DNA of 64,000 nucleotides from Pseudomonadota bacterium (GTDB lineage Bacteria > Pseudomonadota > Gammaproteobacteria > Pseudomonadales > Oceanobacteraceae), in NCBI GenBank assembly GCA_030145845.1, contig JAIXHJ010000003.1:186426-250425 (forward strand). Direction: 5' to 3'. The translations under genes and the position numbers were made by a program. A model generated the notes under the pieces. It searched no databases. It was not told the DNA's origin and saw nothing but the letters and a program-made list of their open reading frames with translations. Each line of letters starts with the position of its first letter. The first letter of the stretch is position 1. Below are positions 16,613 to 26,059 of the stretch, one piece after another.

Positions 16613-17311
16613 ATGTTGTCAGCGGCCGATTTAACCGCCATCTGGCTGACCCTGAAACTGGCAACCGTGGTAACGCTGTTGCTGCTGTTACTGGGGATAC
16701 CGCTGGCCTGGTGGCTGACGCGTACGCAATCGCGCTGGAAAAGTACGGTGTCGGCAGTGATTGCTCTGCCGCTGGTGCTGCCGCCCACCGTACTCGGTTT
16801 TTATCTGCTGGTGGCGATGGGGCCTGATGGGCCGCTGGGCCGGCTGATGACAGCCCTGGGGCTGGAATTACTGTCGTTCAGCTTTACCGGTCTGGTGGTG
16901 GCGTCGGTGATATATTCTCTGCCGTTTGTGGTGCAGCCGGTCCAGAATGCGATGCAGGCGATGGGGACCCGGCCGCTGGAAGTGGCGGCGTCACTGGGCG
17001 CCGGTGCCTGCGACCGTTTTTTTACCGTGGTGCTGCCTCTGTCTTCGCCGGGCATTCTGACGGCGGCGATTCTGGGGTTTGCCCATACGGTAGGGGAATT
17101 CGGCGTGGTACTCATGATCGGCGGTAATATTCCCGGCGCAACGCGGGTGATTTCGGTGCAGATTTACGATCACGTCGAGGCGCTGGAATACGGTCATGCC
17201 CATACCCTGGCGGGCATTATGCTGCTGTTTTCGTTTGCCGTGTTGTTTGCCCTGTATACCTTTAACGGCCGCCGCCGTCATGCCGGCCTCAGTGTCGGAG
17301 GCCTGCCATGA
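16613..17311 (+). CDS. modB: Molybdate ABC transporter permease
   Basis: Inner-membrane channel subunit of the molybdate importer, 232 residues and about five transmembrane helices. The cytoplasmic coupling motif ([29 protein letters not shown], read in two blocks EVAASLGAG and VLPLSSPGI) matches the EAA loop. The ATG at 16613 has GGAGG six bases upstream; a TTG six bases earlier is less likely. It starts 12 bases after modA and overlaps modC by four bases. Confidence 0.95.
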   Translation: MLSAADLTAIWLTLKLATVVTLLLLLLGIPLAWWLTRTQSRWKSTVSAVIALPLVLPPTVLGFYLLVAMGPDGPLGRLMTALGLELLSFSFTGLVVASVIYSLPFVVQPVQNAMQAMGTRPLEVAASLGAGACDRFFTVVLPLSSPGILTAAILGFAHTVGEFGVVLMIGGNIPGATRVISVQIYDHVEALEYGHAHTLAGIMLLFSFAVLFALYTFNGRRRHAGLSVGGLP

Positions 17312-18423
17312 ACAGCACAGCTCCGGTCAGTCGTGGTGAGATGTACCTGCGCTTTTTTCTTGCCCGTTCGCGCTTCAGTCTGGATGTCGATCTGACGCTG
17401 CCGGCCAGCGGCGTGACCGCTTTATTCGGCCCCTCCGGTTCCGGCAAAACAACCCTTCTGCGCTGTATCGCCGGGCTGGAGCAGGCCGGTATCGGTGAGA
17501 TGCGGGTCAATGATGAGGTCTGGCAGAGCGTGGATACGTTCGTGCCGCTGGAGCGGCGGCCGCTGGCCTGTGTGTTTCAGGAAGCCAGTCTGCTGCCGCA
17601 TCTGTCGGTGCAGGGCAATCTGGATTACGGGCGCCGCCGGGCCGGACGCCGTCAGTGTGAAGCGCTGGCTGATGGCGAGGCACAACGCATTATTGAAATG
17701 TTAGGCATTGGCCATCTGCTGGCGCGGCGGCCGCAGGGATTGTCCGGCGGTGAACGCCAGCGGGTAGCCATCGCCCGGGCGCTGCTGGCCAATCCGCGCA
17801 TGCTGCTGATGGATGAGCCGCTGGCGTCGCTTGATCAGGCCCGCAAGCAGGAAATCCTGCCGTATCTGGAGCGGCTGAAAGCCGAATTCAATGGCCCGCT
17901 GATTTACGTCAGCCATGCCACCGACGAAGTCGCCCGGCTGGCGGATCATCTGGTGGCGCTGGAAAATGGCCGCGTGCTGCATGCCGCCCCGCTGGACAAA
18001 GCGCTGGCCGACCTGGAAGCACCTTTACCTCTGGGGGAAGAGGCCGGGGTGGTGATTCAGGGCGAAGTCAGTGAACTGGCGCCGGAATGGAAACTGGCCC
18101 GGGTCAGTGCCGGGGTACCGTTGTGGGTGCACGACCGCAATTTTCAGGTCGGGGATACCCTGCGCCTGCGGGTGCTGGCACGGGATGTCAGCCTGTCGCT
18201 GGAACAGCACAAGGACACCAGTATTCTCAATATCGTCCCCTGTATCGTCGAAGAAATCCGCGATGATGAGCGCGCCGGTCTGATGCTGGTGCGGGTCCGG
18301 CTGGGTGGTCCGGGCGGGGCGCCGTTACTGGCGCGGCTGACGCGGCTGTCGGTGAAACAGTTGTGGCTGGTGCCGGGACTGCGTCTGTGGGCGCAGATCA
18401 AATCGGTGGCACTGGTTTACTGA
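17308..18423 (+). CDS. modC: Molybdate ABC transporter ATP-binding protein
   Basis: ATPase subunit energising ModB, 371 residues. Walker A is GPSGSGKTT, the signature [15 protein letters not shown], Walker [13 protein letters not shown], and the switch His lies in YVSHATDE. Residues about 290-365 form the C-terminal TOBE/MOP domain ([13 protein letters not shown]) that binds oxyanion and regulates transport in ModC. The start overlaps the modB stop (ATGA). The next gene, modE, is convergent with only six bases between stops. Confidence 0.95.
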   Translation: MNSTAPVSRGEMYLRFFLARSRFSLDVDLTLPASGVTALFGPSGSGKTTLLRCIAGLEQAGIGEMRVNDEVWQSVDTFVPLERRPLACVFQEASLLPHLSVQGNLDYGRRRAGRRQCEALADGEAQRIIEMLGIGHLLARRPQGLSGGERQRVAIARALLANPRMLLMDEPLASLDQARKQEILPYLERLKAEFNGPLIYVSHATDEVARLADHLVALENGRVLHAAPLDKALADLEAPLPLGEEAGVVIQGEVSELAPEWKLARVSAGVPLWVHDRNFQVGDTLRLRVLARDVSLSLEQHKDTSILNIVPCIVEEIRDDERAGLMLVRVRLGGPGGAPLLARLTRLSVKQLWLVPGLRLWAQIKSVALVY

Positions 18424-18429
18424 GCGTGG

Positions 18430-19257
18430 TTATTCAACCAGCAGGATGACGCTGGACGATTTGAAAAAGGCGCAGACTTCATCCCCTTCATGCAGTTCAA
18501 GATCATCGGCGCTGGTGTTGGTCATCAGCAGGCTGAGGGATTTGCTGTCGCCGATATCCAGTACGATGTCACTGTTCACTGCGCCGGTGGTGATGCGTTT
18601 GACCACGCCGAGCAGTTTATTGCGCGCGCTGACACGGATGTTGCGGTCGCGGCTGAGCATCACGGCGTTGGCTTCCACCAGGGCAACCACCCGGGAGTCG
18701 GGCTCCAGCCCCAGTGCCTGACAGCTTTCATCGCTGACGATGGCAACGATTTCGCGGTTGGGGGAAATACGGATGCGGATTTCGTTATTCACCGTGCCGG
18801 GAATGACCTGGCTGACGATACCGCGGAACTGATTACGGGCGCTGGTTTTCAGGGTGCCTCCGGTCATAAATCCGGCCACATCGGTAATGGAGTGAACTTT
18901 GCGGCTGAGCTGGTGCAGAAAGGCGGCGTGTTCGTTCTGCATGGCAAGAAACCCTTTCACGATTTCCTGGCCATAGCCGGTCAGTGAGGTGCCGCCCCCC
19001 TGAGCGCCACCGGCGGCACGCACCACCAGAGGCTGAGGAGCCATGTTGTTGATGGCATCCACCCGGTCCCAGGCGGTTTTATAACTGATGCCGACCTTGC
19101 GGGCGGCTTTGGAAATGGAGCCGGTCTCATCAATGGCCTGTAACAGGCCGACCTGATCCGCGGCAAAGGCGGTCTGACTGTCGCTGTTCAGCCACAGACT
19201 GCCCTGCAGGCCGGGGGTGTCGTTGCCCTGTTTCTTTTTTGCCATAACCACAACCAT
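18430..19257 (-). CDS. modE: Molybdate-responsive transcriptional regulator
   Basis: A 275-residue ModE with an N-terminal winged helix (LLQAIDETGSISKAARKVG, then SYKTAWDRVDAINN) and two C-terminal MOP domains (residues about 135-200 and 205-275: ARNQFRGIVSQVIPGTVNNE and ARNKLLGVVKRITTGAVNSD). Molybdate binding between the MOP domains permits binding of the TATATA palindrome, which is present between the porin and modA. The first ATG (19257) has a poor ribosome site; M5 at 19245 is an alternative start. It is convergent with modC. Autoregulation is not evident: no ModE palindrome is seen before it. Confidence 0.93.
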   Translation of the reverse strand: MVVVMAKKKQGNDTPGLQGSLWLNSDSQTAFAADQVGLLQAIDETGSISKAARKVGISYKTAWDRVDAINNMAPQPLVVRAAGGAQGGGTSLTGYGQEIVKGFLAMQNEHAAFLHQLSRKVHSITDVAGFMTGGTLKTSARNQFRGIVSQVIPGTVNNEIRIRISPNREIVAIVSDESCQALGLEPDSRVVALVEANAVMLSRDRNIRVSARNKLLGVVKRITTGAVNSDIVLDIGDSKSLSLLMTNTSADDLELHEGDEVCAFFKSSSVILLVE

Positions 19258-19416
19258 TTCCGAGCGGATTTTTATTCTACTCTGCTGCCGTCAGGCGATC
19301 TATCCGGAGCGACTGACAAACTGGGCAGAGTGGCTGGAATATAGCCTCCTATCATCTAGCTTTAGATAAAAATATCAATTTAACCAGGCTCAGATCGGGG
19401 AGCCGGAGAGAAGCAG

Positions 19417-21237
19417 ATGAATTTATTCCGCCGCACACCGGAGCCACAGCAGCCTGAGTGGCAGCTGAGGCTGCAGGAAGGTGACTGGGACGGGCTGAAG
19501 AAAAGTGAAGGCTGCCCGCCGGAACTGTGCCGGCTGTTGCAGGAACACGAGGAGTATCAGCAGCTGGAAGCTGTGGTACAGGGCCTGCCGGCGATGATGA
19601 AACGTGTCAGTCAGCTGCAGGGACACCTGCAGTCCGGGCTGGAAGCACTGGGTGGCAGTCTGGGCGAAATTAACGACCGCACCTCGGATCAGCACCGTTT
19701 TGTTGACGAAACCCAGAAACATCTGGCTGAAGGCGATCATCAGAGCCAGCTGCTGCGCAGTGAGATGGAACAGAAACTGTCGGAAGTGCAGGAATTTTTC
19801 TCCGGCCGTTTTGAAGAACTGAAACGCCAGCTGCAGGAAAAGGCGAGCAATTCCCGCAAAGTCATCGACACCATTGATGACATCGGTCAGACCGTACATC
19901 TGCTGTCACTGAACGCCACCATCGAAGCTGCCCATGCCGGGGATGCCGGCCGTGGTTTTGTGGTGGTGGCCAACGAGGTCCGCAATCTGGCGATGAAGAC
20001 CCGTGAAAGTGCGCGTGAAGCCTTTCAGCAGATCGACCTCAGTCATATTGAACAACAGCTGGAAGACCTGCTGGAGCAGTCAGACAAGGAGCTGGGCACC
20101 CTCAATGAGCGGGTGGGGGGCACCATGACCTCGCTGACCACACTGCTGGCCAGCATGCACCAGCATCTGGAAGAAATTGAAGCCAACAACCGGGTGATTC
20201 AGGCGACGGTGGAACTGAGTGACACCACCCGTGAACGCATCCATAACCGCAGCGACTGGACGCGCAGCCTGAGCTGCGATCTGGCGCAGCTGATCAGTGC
20301 CGGCAACCTGCAGCAACAGCGGGCGCCGGCGGATTATGAAAAACTGCGTAAGGTGGAATACCTGCCGGCCAGCCGTGAAGACCGGCTGGCGCGTATCCGC
20401 CAGCGGGGTGAAATCCGGGTGGCGATTGAACCCAAATTTGTCGGCGTCTCCTTCCATCCGCATCCGGGCGATGAGCTGGCCGGTTTTGATGCCGATATGG
20501 CACGCGCCTTTGCTGCCTATCTTGGTGTGAAATGTACCTTTATCGAACACCCCTGGGATCTCTGTACCCAGCTGCTCGACTGTGGGGCTGCCCGTGGCGA
20601 GCCGCCGGCCGATCTGGTCTGGAGTGCGCTGCCACCGGACCCTGTGTATGACGATGTGGCTTTCTCGGTACCTTATCTGTATCTGCCGTATGTGCTGGCC
20701 CGGCGTAAGGGTGATGAACGCATTCAGGGTATCCACAGCCTGCAGGGACGGGTGCTGGGCTGTATCAATGACCCGGCCGCGTTCGCTACGCTGGAGGATG
20801 CCGGTCTGCGCTGGCGGGCCAATAAAGGTAAGTCCGGTGGCAAAGTCGAACTGGGGAATCTGCTGGCCTACACCGACCAGAGCTGGATTCATGATGCGCT
20901 GGCCAAAGGCGTGGTCGATGCCTTTGCCGTGGACCTGCCGATTTATTACTGGGCGGCCCACGATCCTCAGAGCCCCTGGTATGGCCAGCTGGAACTGCTG
21001 CCGCAGAATCTGGCCGACAGCCTGTGGCACTACACCGTCGGCGTCAAAGCCGATGCGGACAGCTATACGCTGCTGAAAGTGATCAACGAATTTATCCGTG
21101 ATTTCCGCAGCAAAGACGAATATCAGCGCCTGTGCTCACAATGGGTGGGGGATGTGCTGGAAGATCCGTCCTGGCGCATGATGGATGGCGTGACGGATGA
21201 GACGGGTCTGAAACGTCTGTTCGAGGCCTCCCGCTGA
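19417..21237 (+). CDS. Soluble chemoreceptor signalling domain fused to a solute-binding (SBP_bac_3) domain
   Basis: A 606-residue protein with no signal peptide and no transmembrane helix. Residues about 45-300 are coiled-coil with the receptor hairpin tip ([20 protein letters not shown], then [15 protein letters not shown]) that contacts CheA/CheW. Residues about 321-590 are a complete type-3 periplasmic-type binding fold ([67 protein letters not shown]). Such binding domains normally act outside the membrane; here it must be cytosolic, placed after the signalling domain. It is read as an internal-metabolite chemoreceptor (inference). The start has GGAG upstream. It stands next to modE, but no evidence ties it to molybdate; amino-acid-like ligands are usual for this fold. 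Confidence 0.88.
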   Translation: MNLFRRTPEPQQPEWQLRLQEGDWDGLKKSEGCPPELCRLLQEHEEYQQLEAVVQGLPAMMKRVSQLQGHLQSGLEALGGSLGEINDRTSDQHRFVDETQKHLAEGDHQSQLLRSEMEQKLSEVQEFFSGRFEELKRQLQEKASNSRKVIDTIDDIGQTVHLLSLNATIEAAHAGDAGRGFVVVANEVRNLAMKTRESAREAFQQIDLSHIEQQLEDLLEQSDKELGTLNERVGGTMTSLTTLLASMHQHLEEIEANNRVIQATVELSDTTRERIHNRSDWTRSLSCDLAQLISAGNLQQQRAPADYEKLRKVEYLPASREDRLARIRQRGEIRVAIEPKFVGVSFHPHPGDELAGFDADMARAFAAYLGVKCTFIEHPWDLCTQLLDCGAARGEPPADLVWSALPPDPVYDDVAFSVPYLYLPYVLARRKGDERIQGIHSLQGRVLGCINDPAAFATLEDAGLRWRANKGKSGGKVELGNLLAYTDQSWIHDALAKGVVDAFAVDLPIYYWAAHDPQSPWYGQLELLPQNLADSLWHYTVGVKADADSYTLLKVINEFIRDFRSKDEYQRLCSQWVGDVLEDPSWRMMDGVTDETGLKRLFEASR

Positions 21238-21250
21238 GTATCAGCGGGAG
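21228..21250. terminator. Hairpin spanning the stop codon, between convergent genes
   Basis: CTCCCGCTGA (21228-21237), loop GTA and TCAGCGGGAG (21241-21250) form a perfect 10-bp stem that includes the stop codon of the receptor fusion gene. It lies 8 bases from the stop of the convergent adenosyltransferase gene. No T-run follows, so efficiency as a terminator is uncertain. Confidence 0.5.
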
Positions 21251-21257
21251 ACCCGCC

Positions 21258-21863
21258 TTACCATTCAATACCGGGCTGAGCCTTAACGCCGGCACGGAAG
21301 GCATGCTTTTCCATTTTCATTTCTGTCACCGTATCGGCCAGTTCGCGCAGGGCTGAGGGCGCACCGCGGCCGGTGAGGATCACATTCTGCTCGCGCGGCC
21401 GGTTGAGCAGTGCCTGTTTCAGTGTGTCGAAATCGAGCAGGTCATAGGCCAGCATATAGGTGATCTCATCCAGCATAACGGTGCGCAGCTGCGGATCCGC
21501 CAGCATGGCTGCGGCTTTCGGCCATACGGCATCGAAGGCGGCCTGATCTTTTTCCCGGCTCTGGGTTTCCCAGGTAAATCCGGAGCCCATAATTTCCGTC
21601 TGCAGGCCGTCCAGCTGACTGAGAATCCGGCTTTCACCGCAGTCCCAGGTGCCTTTGATAAACTGCACCAGGCCGGCCCGGTAACCGTGTCCCAGGGTGC
21701 GGATCAGAGTACCGAAACCTGAGCTGCTTTTGCCTTTGCCGGCACCGGTGAGCACGATAATCACGCCACGTTCTTCCTGCGCTTTACTGATGGCTGCGTC
21801 CACTTTTTCTTTGTGTTTCTGCATTTTCTGCTGGTGACGGTCAACGCCGCTTGCTGAAGTCAT
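21258..21863 (-). CDS. btuR: Cob(I)yrinic acid a,c-diamide/corrinoid adenosyltransferase (BtuR/CobO type)
   Basis: Transfers the adenosyl group of ATP to cob(I)alamin or corrinoid precursors. The unusual P-loop GAGKGKSS is followed by GFGTLIRTLGHGYRAGLVQFI and the family blocks WETQSREKD, MLDEITYMLAYDLLD and ILTGRGAP. The start at 21863 (MTSASGVDRHQQKMQ) gives 201 residues, the usual length; longer frames add 20 residues without conservation. It is monocistronic. No cobalamin riboswitch is convincing upstream. A second, unrelated PduO-type enzyme lies 2.4 kb away. Confidence 0.93.
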   Translation of the reverse strand: MTSASGVDRHQQKMQKHKEKVDAAISKAQEERGVIIVLTGAGKGKSSSGFGTLIRTLGHGYRAGLVQFIKGTWDCGESRILSQLDGLQTEIMGSGFTWETQSREKDQAAFDAVWPKAAAMLADPQLRTVMLDEITYMLAYDLLDFDTLKQALLNRPREQNVILTGRGAPSALRELADTVTEMKMEKHAFRAGVKAQPGIEW

Positions 21864-22216
21864 AGGCTGCCTGTATCCGTGATCATCCGTTCTTCCGGCA
21901 CTGATCACGCCGGAATGTATCAATATGAGCCAGACGGGCGATAAAACGCCGCTGGCTGGCAGAATTGTACCCCAAAAGTATGATTCCTGTGGGCAGGGGA
22001 AAGCGGCTCAGCCGGCTCCGTTACAGAAATTACACAAGAGAGCGCAGAGAAAAAAACATCGGCATCAGTGGGTAGACTATCATTAGCGCAAAGGCGGACA
22101 GATTGTCCGCGGGAAGTCATGATCGGCAGGGAATTGCCGCAGCAGACAGTGGCTTCTGTAACCTGTTACCCCGCGCGGGAAATAACTATAAGCATAAGCA
22201 GGAGTATGAGGAGTCT
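21864..22216. promoter_or_regulatory. 353-base divergent region with a structured leader before the chemoreceptor
   Basis: The region separates btuR and the chemoreceptor gene. Towards the latter it contains successive hairpins: GCGGACA/TGTCCGC (22094-22110, loop GAT), CGGCA/TGCCG (22124-22139) and the palindrome CCCGCGCGGG (22170-22179). The 3' part (GCGCAAAGG and CGGCAGGGAATTGCCG) faintly resembles the 3' half of a c-di-GMP-I riboswitch, which often precedes chemoreceptor genes, but the 5' half (GGGCAAA) is missing. I call it a structured leader only. Confidence 0.35.
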
Positions 22217-24232
22217 ATGCTGAAAGCTCTGATGTGGCCGGCAATCAAACTGATGGGACAGCTGAGCTATGCCGCCAAATTCGGCATTATCAGTTTTCTG
22301 TTCATGGTGCCTCTGGTGGTTCTCAGTGGCCAGGTTTTTCTGGCGGCCTTTGAATCACTGGAAAAAACAGCCGAAGAAGTGAATGGTCTCAGACATGCCC
22401 ACCGTCTGATGCAGTTCGGTTACGGGCTGGAATCTTTCCGCGATATGGCGGCGGCAGCCACGTTTAAAAACGATGCTGAATTAACCGGTCGGGCCACGCA
22501 GCAGATGGAAGCCCTGCCGGCTGACATTCAGCAACTGATTGAAAGTGCCGTCAATCCGCAGCTGCAGACCTGGCTGACCGACTGGAGCCGCGAGTATGCC
22601 TCCCATCTGCAGATGAGTGGTGAACACCGGCAGCCGACATTCCGTGACCAGTTCAAATATTATCAGATGGCGATCGACGAATATTATCTGATCGTGCGTC
22701 AGTATATGCAGCTGAAAGGCATTACCCTCGACCCGGACAGCGATATCCAGCGTCTGACCGGTATTCTCGACACTCTGCCGGAAATCCGCGCGGCGGCCGG
22801 TATGGGGCACGCTTCCGGTATTTACGCCTTCGTTGAACAGTACCTGCAGTCAGCCACCTACGATCTGATGAACGTCACCTATGATCAGTTACTGGCAACG
22901 GAGCCGGATCTGCAGCTGGTGGTTCTGAATGCAAAAGCAGTCGGTAATGCCGACCTGCTGAGTGCGGCAGAGGCGGCCTCGAAGGCGATGGAAAATATCC
23001 GTTTTAAAATTGATGAAGAAATTATTGCTGCCGCGGCGATTGAATCCTCATGGCTGGATTACGATGCCTTTTATGCACAGCAGATCAAACCGCTGTATGG
23101 CATTTCAGAAAAAGCTTTTCCGCTGATCGAATACAAACTGAACGAACGCCATGACAGCCAGCGCAGCCGAATTATCGTGCTGACGTCTGTGCTGCTGCTG
23201 GTACTGGGTATTATTGTATACCTGTATCTGGCTTTCTTTATGTCCATCCGTTACACCATCAAGCGGTTTTCATCCGCCGCCAGAAGCATTGCCAATGGCG
23301 ACCTGACGCATGAAATCCGCTTTGCCGGACGTGATGAAATGGGGCAGTTACGGGATGCGTTTAACGACATGATCCGTAATATCCGTTCCACGCTGACCGC
23401 GGTAAAAGATACGGCCGGTTCGGTCAGTCAGAACGTAAATGAAGTGGAAACCATCGCCAACCGCAGCCGTGAAGCCGTTGATATTCAGCTGGAGCAGACC
23501 AATCAGGTCTCACGCATTATCAGTGATATGGCGGAACGTGCCGGTCAGGTAACGCGGCTGGCGGAAGAGGCGGAAGAAGCAGCCCAGGCCGGACAGAGTA
23601 AATCGGATACTGCCGGTCAGGTGGTCGCGCAGGTTATGAATGAAATCCGCAGTCTGGCGGATGAAATGTCGAACTCGGTACAGGCGGTTAACCGTCTGGC
23701 GGAAAACTCTTCCAGTATCAGTAATATTCTTGAAACCATTAAAGGCATCGCTGAACAGACCAATCTGCTGGCCCTGAATGCAGCGATTGAAGCAGCCCGT
23801 GCCGGCGAGCAGGGGCGTGGTTTTGCCGTGGTGGCGGATGAAGTACGCACCCTGGCGAGCCGTACTCAGGGGTCGGCTCAGGAAATTGAAGGGCTGATCA
23901 GCGACGTGCAGAAAAATATCGTCAGTGCCGTGGAAACCATGGAAGTGAACCGTTCGATGGTGGAAAAAACGGTGGAAAACTCCGGCCAGGTCAGTACCAC
24001 GCTGAGCGAAATTCAGACCAGCATGGGCGATATTCAGAAGAAAACCACGGATATTGTGGTGACGGCTGATGAGCAACGGCGCAATGCTGCCGATCTGGAT
24101 AAAAATCTGGAGGCCATCCGTGACAGCGGCCAGCAGACGTCACGTAATGCGGAAGGAACGGTGGATGCGGTGCGTGGTACCCAGCAACTGACCGACGCAC
24201 TGGCTCAGAGGGTGGAGCAGTTTAAAGTATAA
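22217..24232 (+). CDS. Methyl-accepting chemotaxis protein
   Basis: A 671-residue transmembrane chemoreceptor. TM1 lies at about residues 20-42, followed by a long, mostly helical periplasmic sensor of some 290 residues with no recognisable ligand motif. TM2 (about 333-355: [19 protein letters not shown]) leads into HAMP ([15 protein letters not shown]) and the signalling domain with the canonical tip [20 protein letters not shown] and [15 protein letters not shown]. There is no C-terminal CheR-docking pentapeptide. The start at 22217 (MLKALMWP) follows GAGGAG; the frame extends to 22103 but without conservation. A strong bidirectional terminator follows. Confidence 0.93.
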   Translation: MLKALMWPAIKLMGQLSYAAKFGIISFLFMVPLVVLSGQVFLAAFESLEKTAEEVNGLRHAHRLMQFGYGLESFRDMAAAATFKNDAELTGRATQQMEALPADIQQLIESAVNPQLQTWLTDWSREYASHLQMSGEHRQPTFRDQFKYYQMAIDEYYLIVRQYMQLKGITLDPDSDIQRLTGILDTLPEIRAAAGMGHASGIYAFVEQYLQSATYDLMNVTYDQLLATEPDLQLVVLNAKAVGNADLLSAAEAASKAMENIRFKIDEEIIAAAAIESSWLDYDAFYAQQIKPLYGISEKAFPLIEYKLNERHDSQRSRIIVLTSVLLLVLGIIVYLYLAFFMSIRYTIKRFSSAARSIANGDLTHEIRFAGRDEMGQLRDAFNDMIRNIRSTLTAVKDTAGSVSQNVNEVETIANRSREAVDIQLEQTNQVSRIISDMAERAGQVTRLAEEAEEAAQAGQSKSDTAGQVVAQVMNEIRSLADEMSNSVQAVNRLAENSSSISNILETIKGIAEQTNLLALNAAIEAARAGEQGRGFAVVADEVRTLASRTQGSAQEIEGLISDVQKNIVSAVETMEVNRSMVEKTVENSGQVSTTLSEIQTSMGDIQKKTTDIVVTADEQRRNAADLDKNLEAIRDSGQQTSRNAEGTVDAVRGTQQLTDALAQRVEQFKV

Positions 24233-24260
24233 AAAAAAGCCCGCTTACGCGGGCTTTTTT
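24231..24260. terminator. Bidirectional intrinsic terminator
   Basis: A-run, GCCCGC, loop TTAC, GCGGGC, six T. It ends both the chemoreceptor gene (plus) and the convergent B12 operon (minus). Confidence 0.92.
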
Positions 24261-24267
24261 CTGGCCG

Positions 24268-24831
24268 TTAATCCTGTTCGCGGATATGACGGCTCTGCCA
24301 TAAAATTTCCTGGCCGTTATCGCGGCGTGCCAGTGCCCGGGCCATCACAAACATCAGGTCTGACAGCCGGTTAAGATAACGCAGGCCAAGATTATTGACG
24401 GCTTCACATAAACCCAGCTCCACCATCGAACGTTCCGCACGGCGGCAGACAGTACGTGCCATATGAGCGTGTGCTGCCGCACGGTTGCCACCGGGTAGGA
24501 TAAAATCCTTCAGGGGTGGCAGGGTTTCGTTCAGTGCTTCCAGGTTGTCTTCCAGATCCTGCAGCAGTTCTTCGCTGAGGGCCTTAAAACCCGGTACTGA
24601 CAGCTCGCCACCCAGATCAAACAGATCGTGCTGTATCTGATTGAGCAGCGGCTGCAGCTCGTCACTGTTGCTCAGTTCAGCGCGCAGCAGGCCAATCCAG
24701 GAATTCAGTTCATCAACGTCACCAATGGTATGGATACGCTCACTGCCTTTACTGACCCGTGAGCCATCACCGAGGCCGGTTTCACCGCCATCTCCGGTAC
24801 GGGTGGCAATTTTTGATAAACGGTTTCCCAT
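24268..24831 (-). CDS. pduO: Cob(I)alamin adenosyltransferase, PduO type
   Basis: ATP:cob(I)alamin adenosyltransferase of the trimeric PduO/MMAB family, 187 residues. The N-terminal ATP loop is IATRTGDGGETGLGDGSRVSK, continued by IGDVDELNSWIGLL; the C-terminal block contains HMARTVCRRAERSMVEL and LNRLSDLMFVMAR, the Arg-rich active site. It closes the riboswitch operon, 18 bases after the lipoprotein gene, with GGAG before the ATG, so it is expected to be expressed when B12 is scarce. It is unrelated in fold to the BtuR-type enzyme nearby. Confidence 0.94.
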   Translation of the reverse strand: MGNRLSKIATRTGDGGETGLGDGSRVSKGSERIHTIGDVDELNSWIGLLRAELSNSDELQPLLNQIQHDLFDLGGELSVPGFKALSEELLQDLEDNLEALNETLPPLKDFILPGGNRAAAHAHMARTVCRRAERSMVELGLCEAVNNLGLRYLNRLSDLMFVMARALARRDNGQEILWQSRHIREQD

Positions 24832-24849
24832 GGTCTGCTCCTGAATACT

Positions 24850-26031
24850 TTATTCCACGCTGAGGAAGGTGACTTTTTTCGGCGGCAGCGGCAATGCGAT
24901 GGCATCGCCATTCTGAGCATTAATATCAGTATCGATCACAATCAGTTCGGAATCTGTACTGTCAGCAACCCACAGCCGGTCATTGGCGTCATTATTGATA
25001 TCAGAAATAACGGCATCTGTCAGCGCATCAATATTCAGCGCAGCACCAATGCTGTCAGTTGACGGATTAAAGGTATAAATCATGCTCGACAGTGTTGAGT
25101 AACCCTGTTCCAGATTAATGCTGACATAACCCTGGGTATCACTGACCACAGCGACGTCATAAACATGGAAATAGGTGCTGTTGGCAGCGTCGTTCAGGTC
25201 AGACAATGTATCGCTGTCAATCAGGTTGGTGACCGCGTAGGTAGTGGCATTAATTTTATCCAGACCACCGGTGTCAGTACTGTAGTTGCCACGGCCGGCC
25301 ACATAAATCGTACCGTTTTCTTCAGCCATGCTTACCGGGTTGGTGACATTCAGGGCAATGCCCGGCAGACCGTCACTGGCGGTATCAGTATCCACTTCAC
25401 TGTTATCGGTAAGATCGATTACCGCAATGTAAGCAGTCTGTGGTGCCCAGCTGGCATCAAGGCGCTGCATTACGACATACAGGTAGTTGTTATACACAAC
25501 GGCATCGCTCATGCGTGGATAGGATGCACCATCGACGGTGTAAGCCGACAGATCAATACTGTCCACATAAAAGTCTGCGGCTGACGTTGCCTGAGGGTTA
25601 ACCTGCCATACTTCACTGCTGCCATAGCGGATAACGTAAGCTGTGTCATCACTGCTGTGAACGATTTTGTATGGGTTGGAGGTTGTTGCGCCGTCTTCCA
25701 GCGTACTGTATTCCCATTCTGCGCTATTCAGGCTGACGGACGCATCATAACGGCTGACCAGGTCGATATTGTATTTACCGATATGGTAAAGGTAATTTTT
25801 CCAGCTGTTGACGGTGTAGTCAGACTGGTCACTGGTAAGTACCGTGTTCTGTACGCTGCGGTCGCCGGTAATATTGCCGGTCGCAACCTGACTGCTGGCA
25901 TAATCGGCAGATACCATCTGTACGGCATAGGATGCTTCAGTGATTTTTGCTGCCGCTGTATCGCTGCTGTCATCGTCGAAGCAGCCGGTCAGAGCTGCAG
26001 AAAAAGGCAGCAGAAATAATATTTTTTTCAT
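24850..26031 (-). CDS. Beta-propeller-like lipoprotein of the B12 uptake operon (BtuG-like candidate)
   Basis: A 393-residue lipoprotein: MKKILFLLPFSAALTGC is a signal peptide with lipobox LTGC, followed by an Asp/Ser linker. The rest is beta-rich and repetitive, with blade-like units (VVYNNYLYVVMQRLD, AYIAVIDLTDNSEVD, ENGTIYVAGRGNYS, RLWVADSTDSELIVIDT), consistent with a YVTN/YncE-type propeller. It lies between btuB and an adenosyltransferase, all downstream of a cobalamin riboswitch. In Bacteroides the surface propeller lipoprotein BtuG captures B12 for BtuB; an equivalent role here is inferred from position and fold type, not from sequence identity. The start at 26031 has GGAG 7 bases upstream; the ATG at 26043 is rejected. 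Confidence 0.75.
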   Translation of the reverse strand: MKKILFLLPFSAALTGCFDDDSSDTAAAKITEASYAVQMVSADYASSQVATGNITGDRSVQNTVLTSDQSDYTVNSWKNYLYHIGKYNIDLVSRYDASVSLNSAEWEYSTLEDGATTSNPYKIVHSSDDTAYVIRYGSSEVWQVNPQATSAADFYVDSIDLSAYTVDGASYPRMSDAVVYNNYLYVVMQRLDASWAPQTAYIAVIDLTDNSEVDTDTASDGLPGIALNVTNPVSMAEENGTIYVAGRGNYSTDTGGLDKINATTYAVTNLIDSDTLSDLNDAANSTYFHVYDVAVVSDTQGYVSINLEQGYSTLSSMIYTFNPSTDSIGAALNIDALTDAVISDINNDANDRLWVADSTDSELIVIDTDINAQNGDAIALPLPPKKVTFLSVE

Positions 26032-26059
26032 TGGTCTCTCCATTTTTATGTCTCTGTAA

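Noticed and set aside
22141-22160. Second cobalamin riboswitch, from a GCCACTG match on the minus strand upstream of btuR
   Set aside because: The other conserved blocks (GCCCCCGCAAC, GGGAAGG) are absent, so the heptamer is a chance match.
22040-22180. c-di-GMP-I riboswitch
   Set aside because: Only the 3' half is faintly similar; the GGGCAAA block and paired tetraloop/receptor are missing. Kept only as a structured leader.
22103-22216. N-terminal extension of the transmembrane chemoreceptor
   Set aside because: The extra 38 residues lie over hairpins, have no ribosome site and precede the natural start at the TM1 helix.
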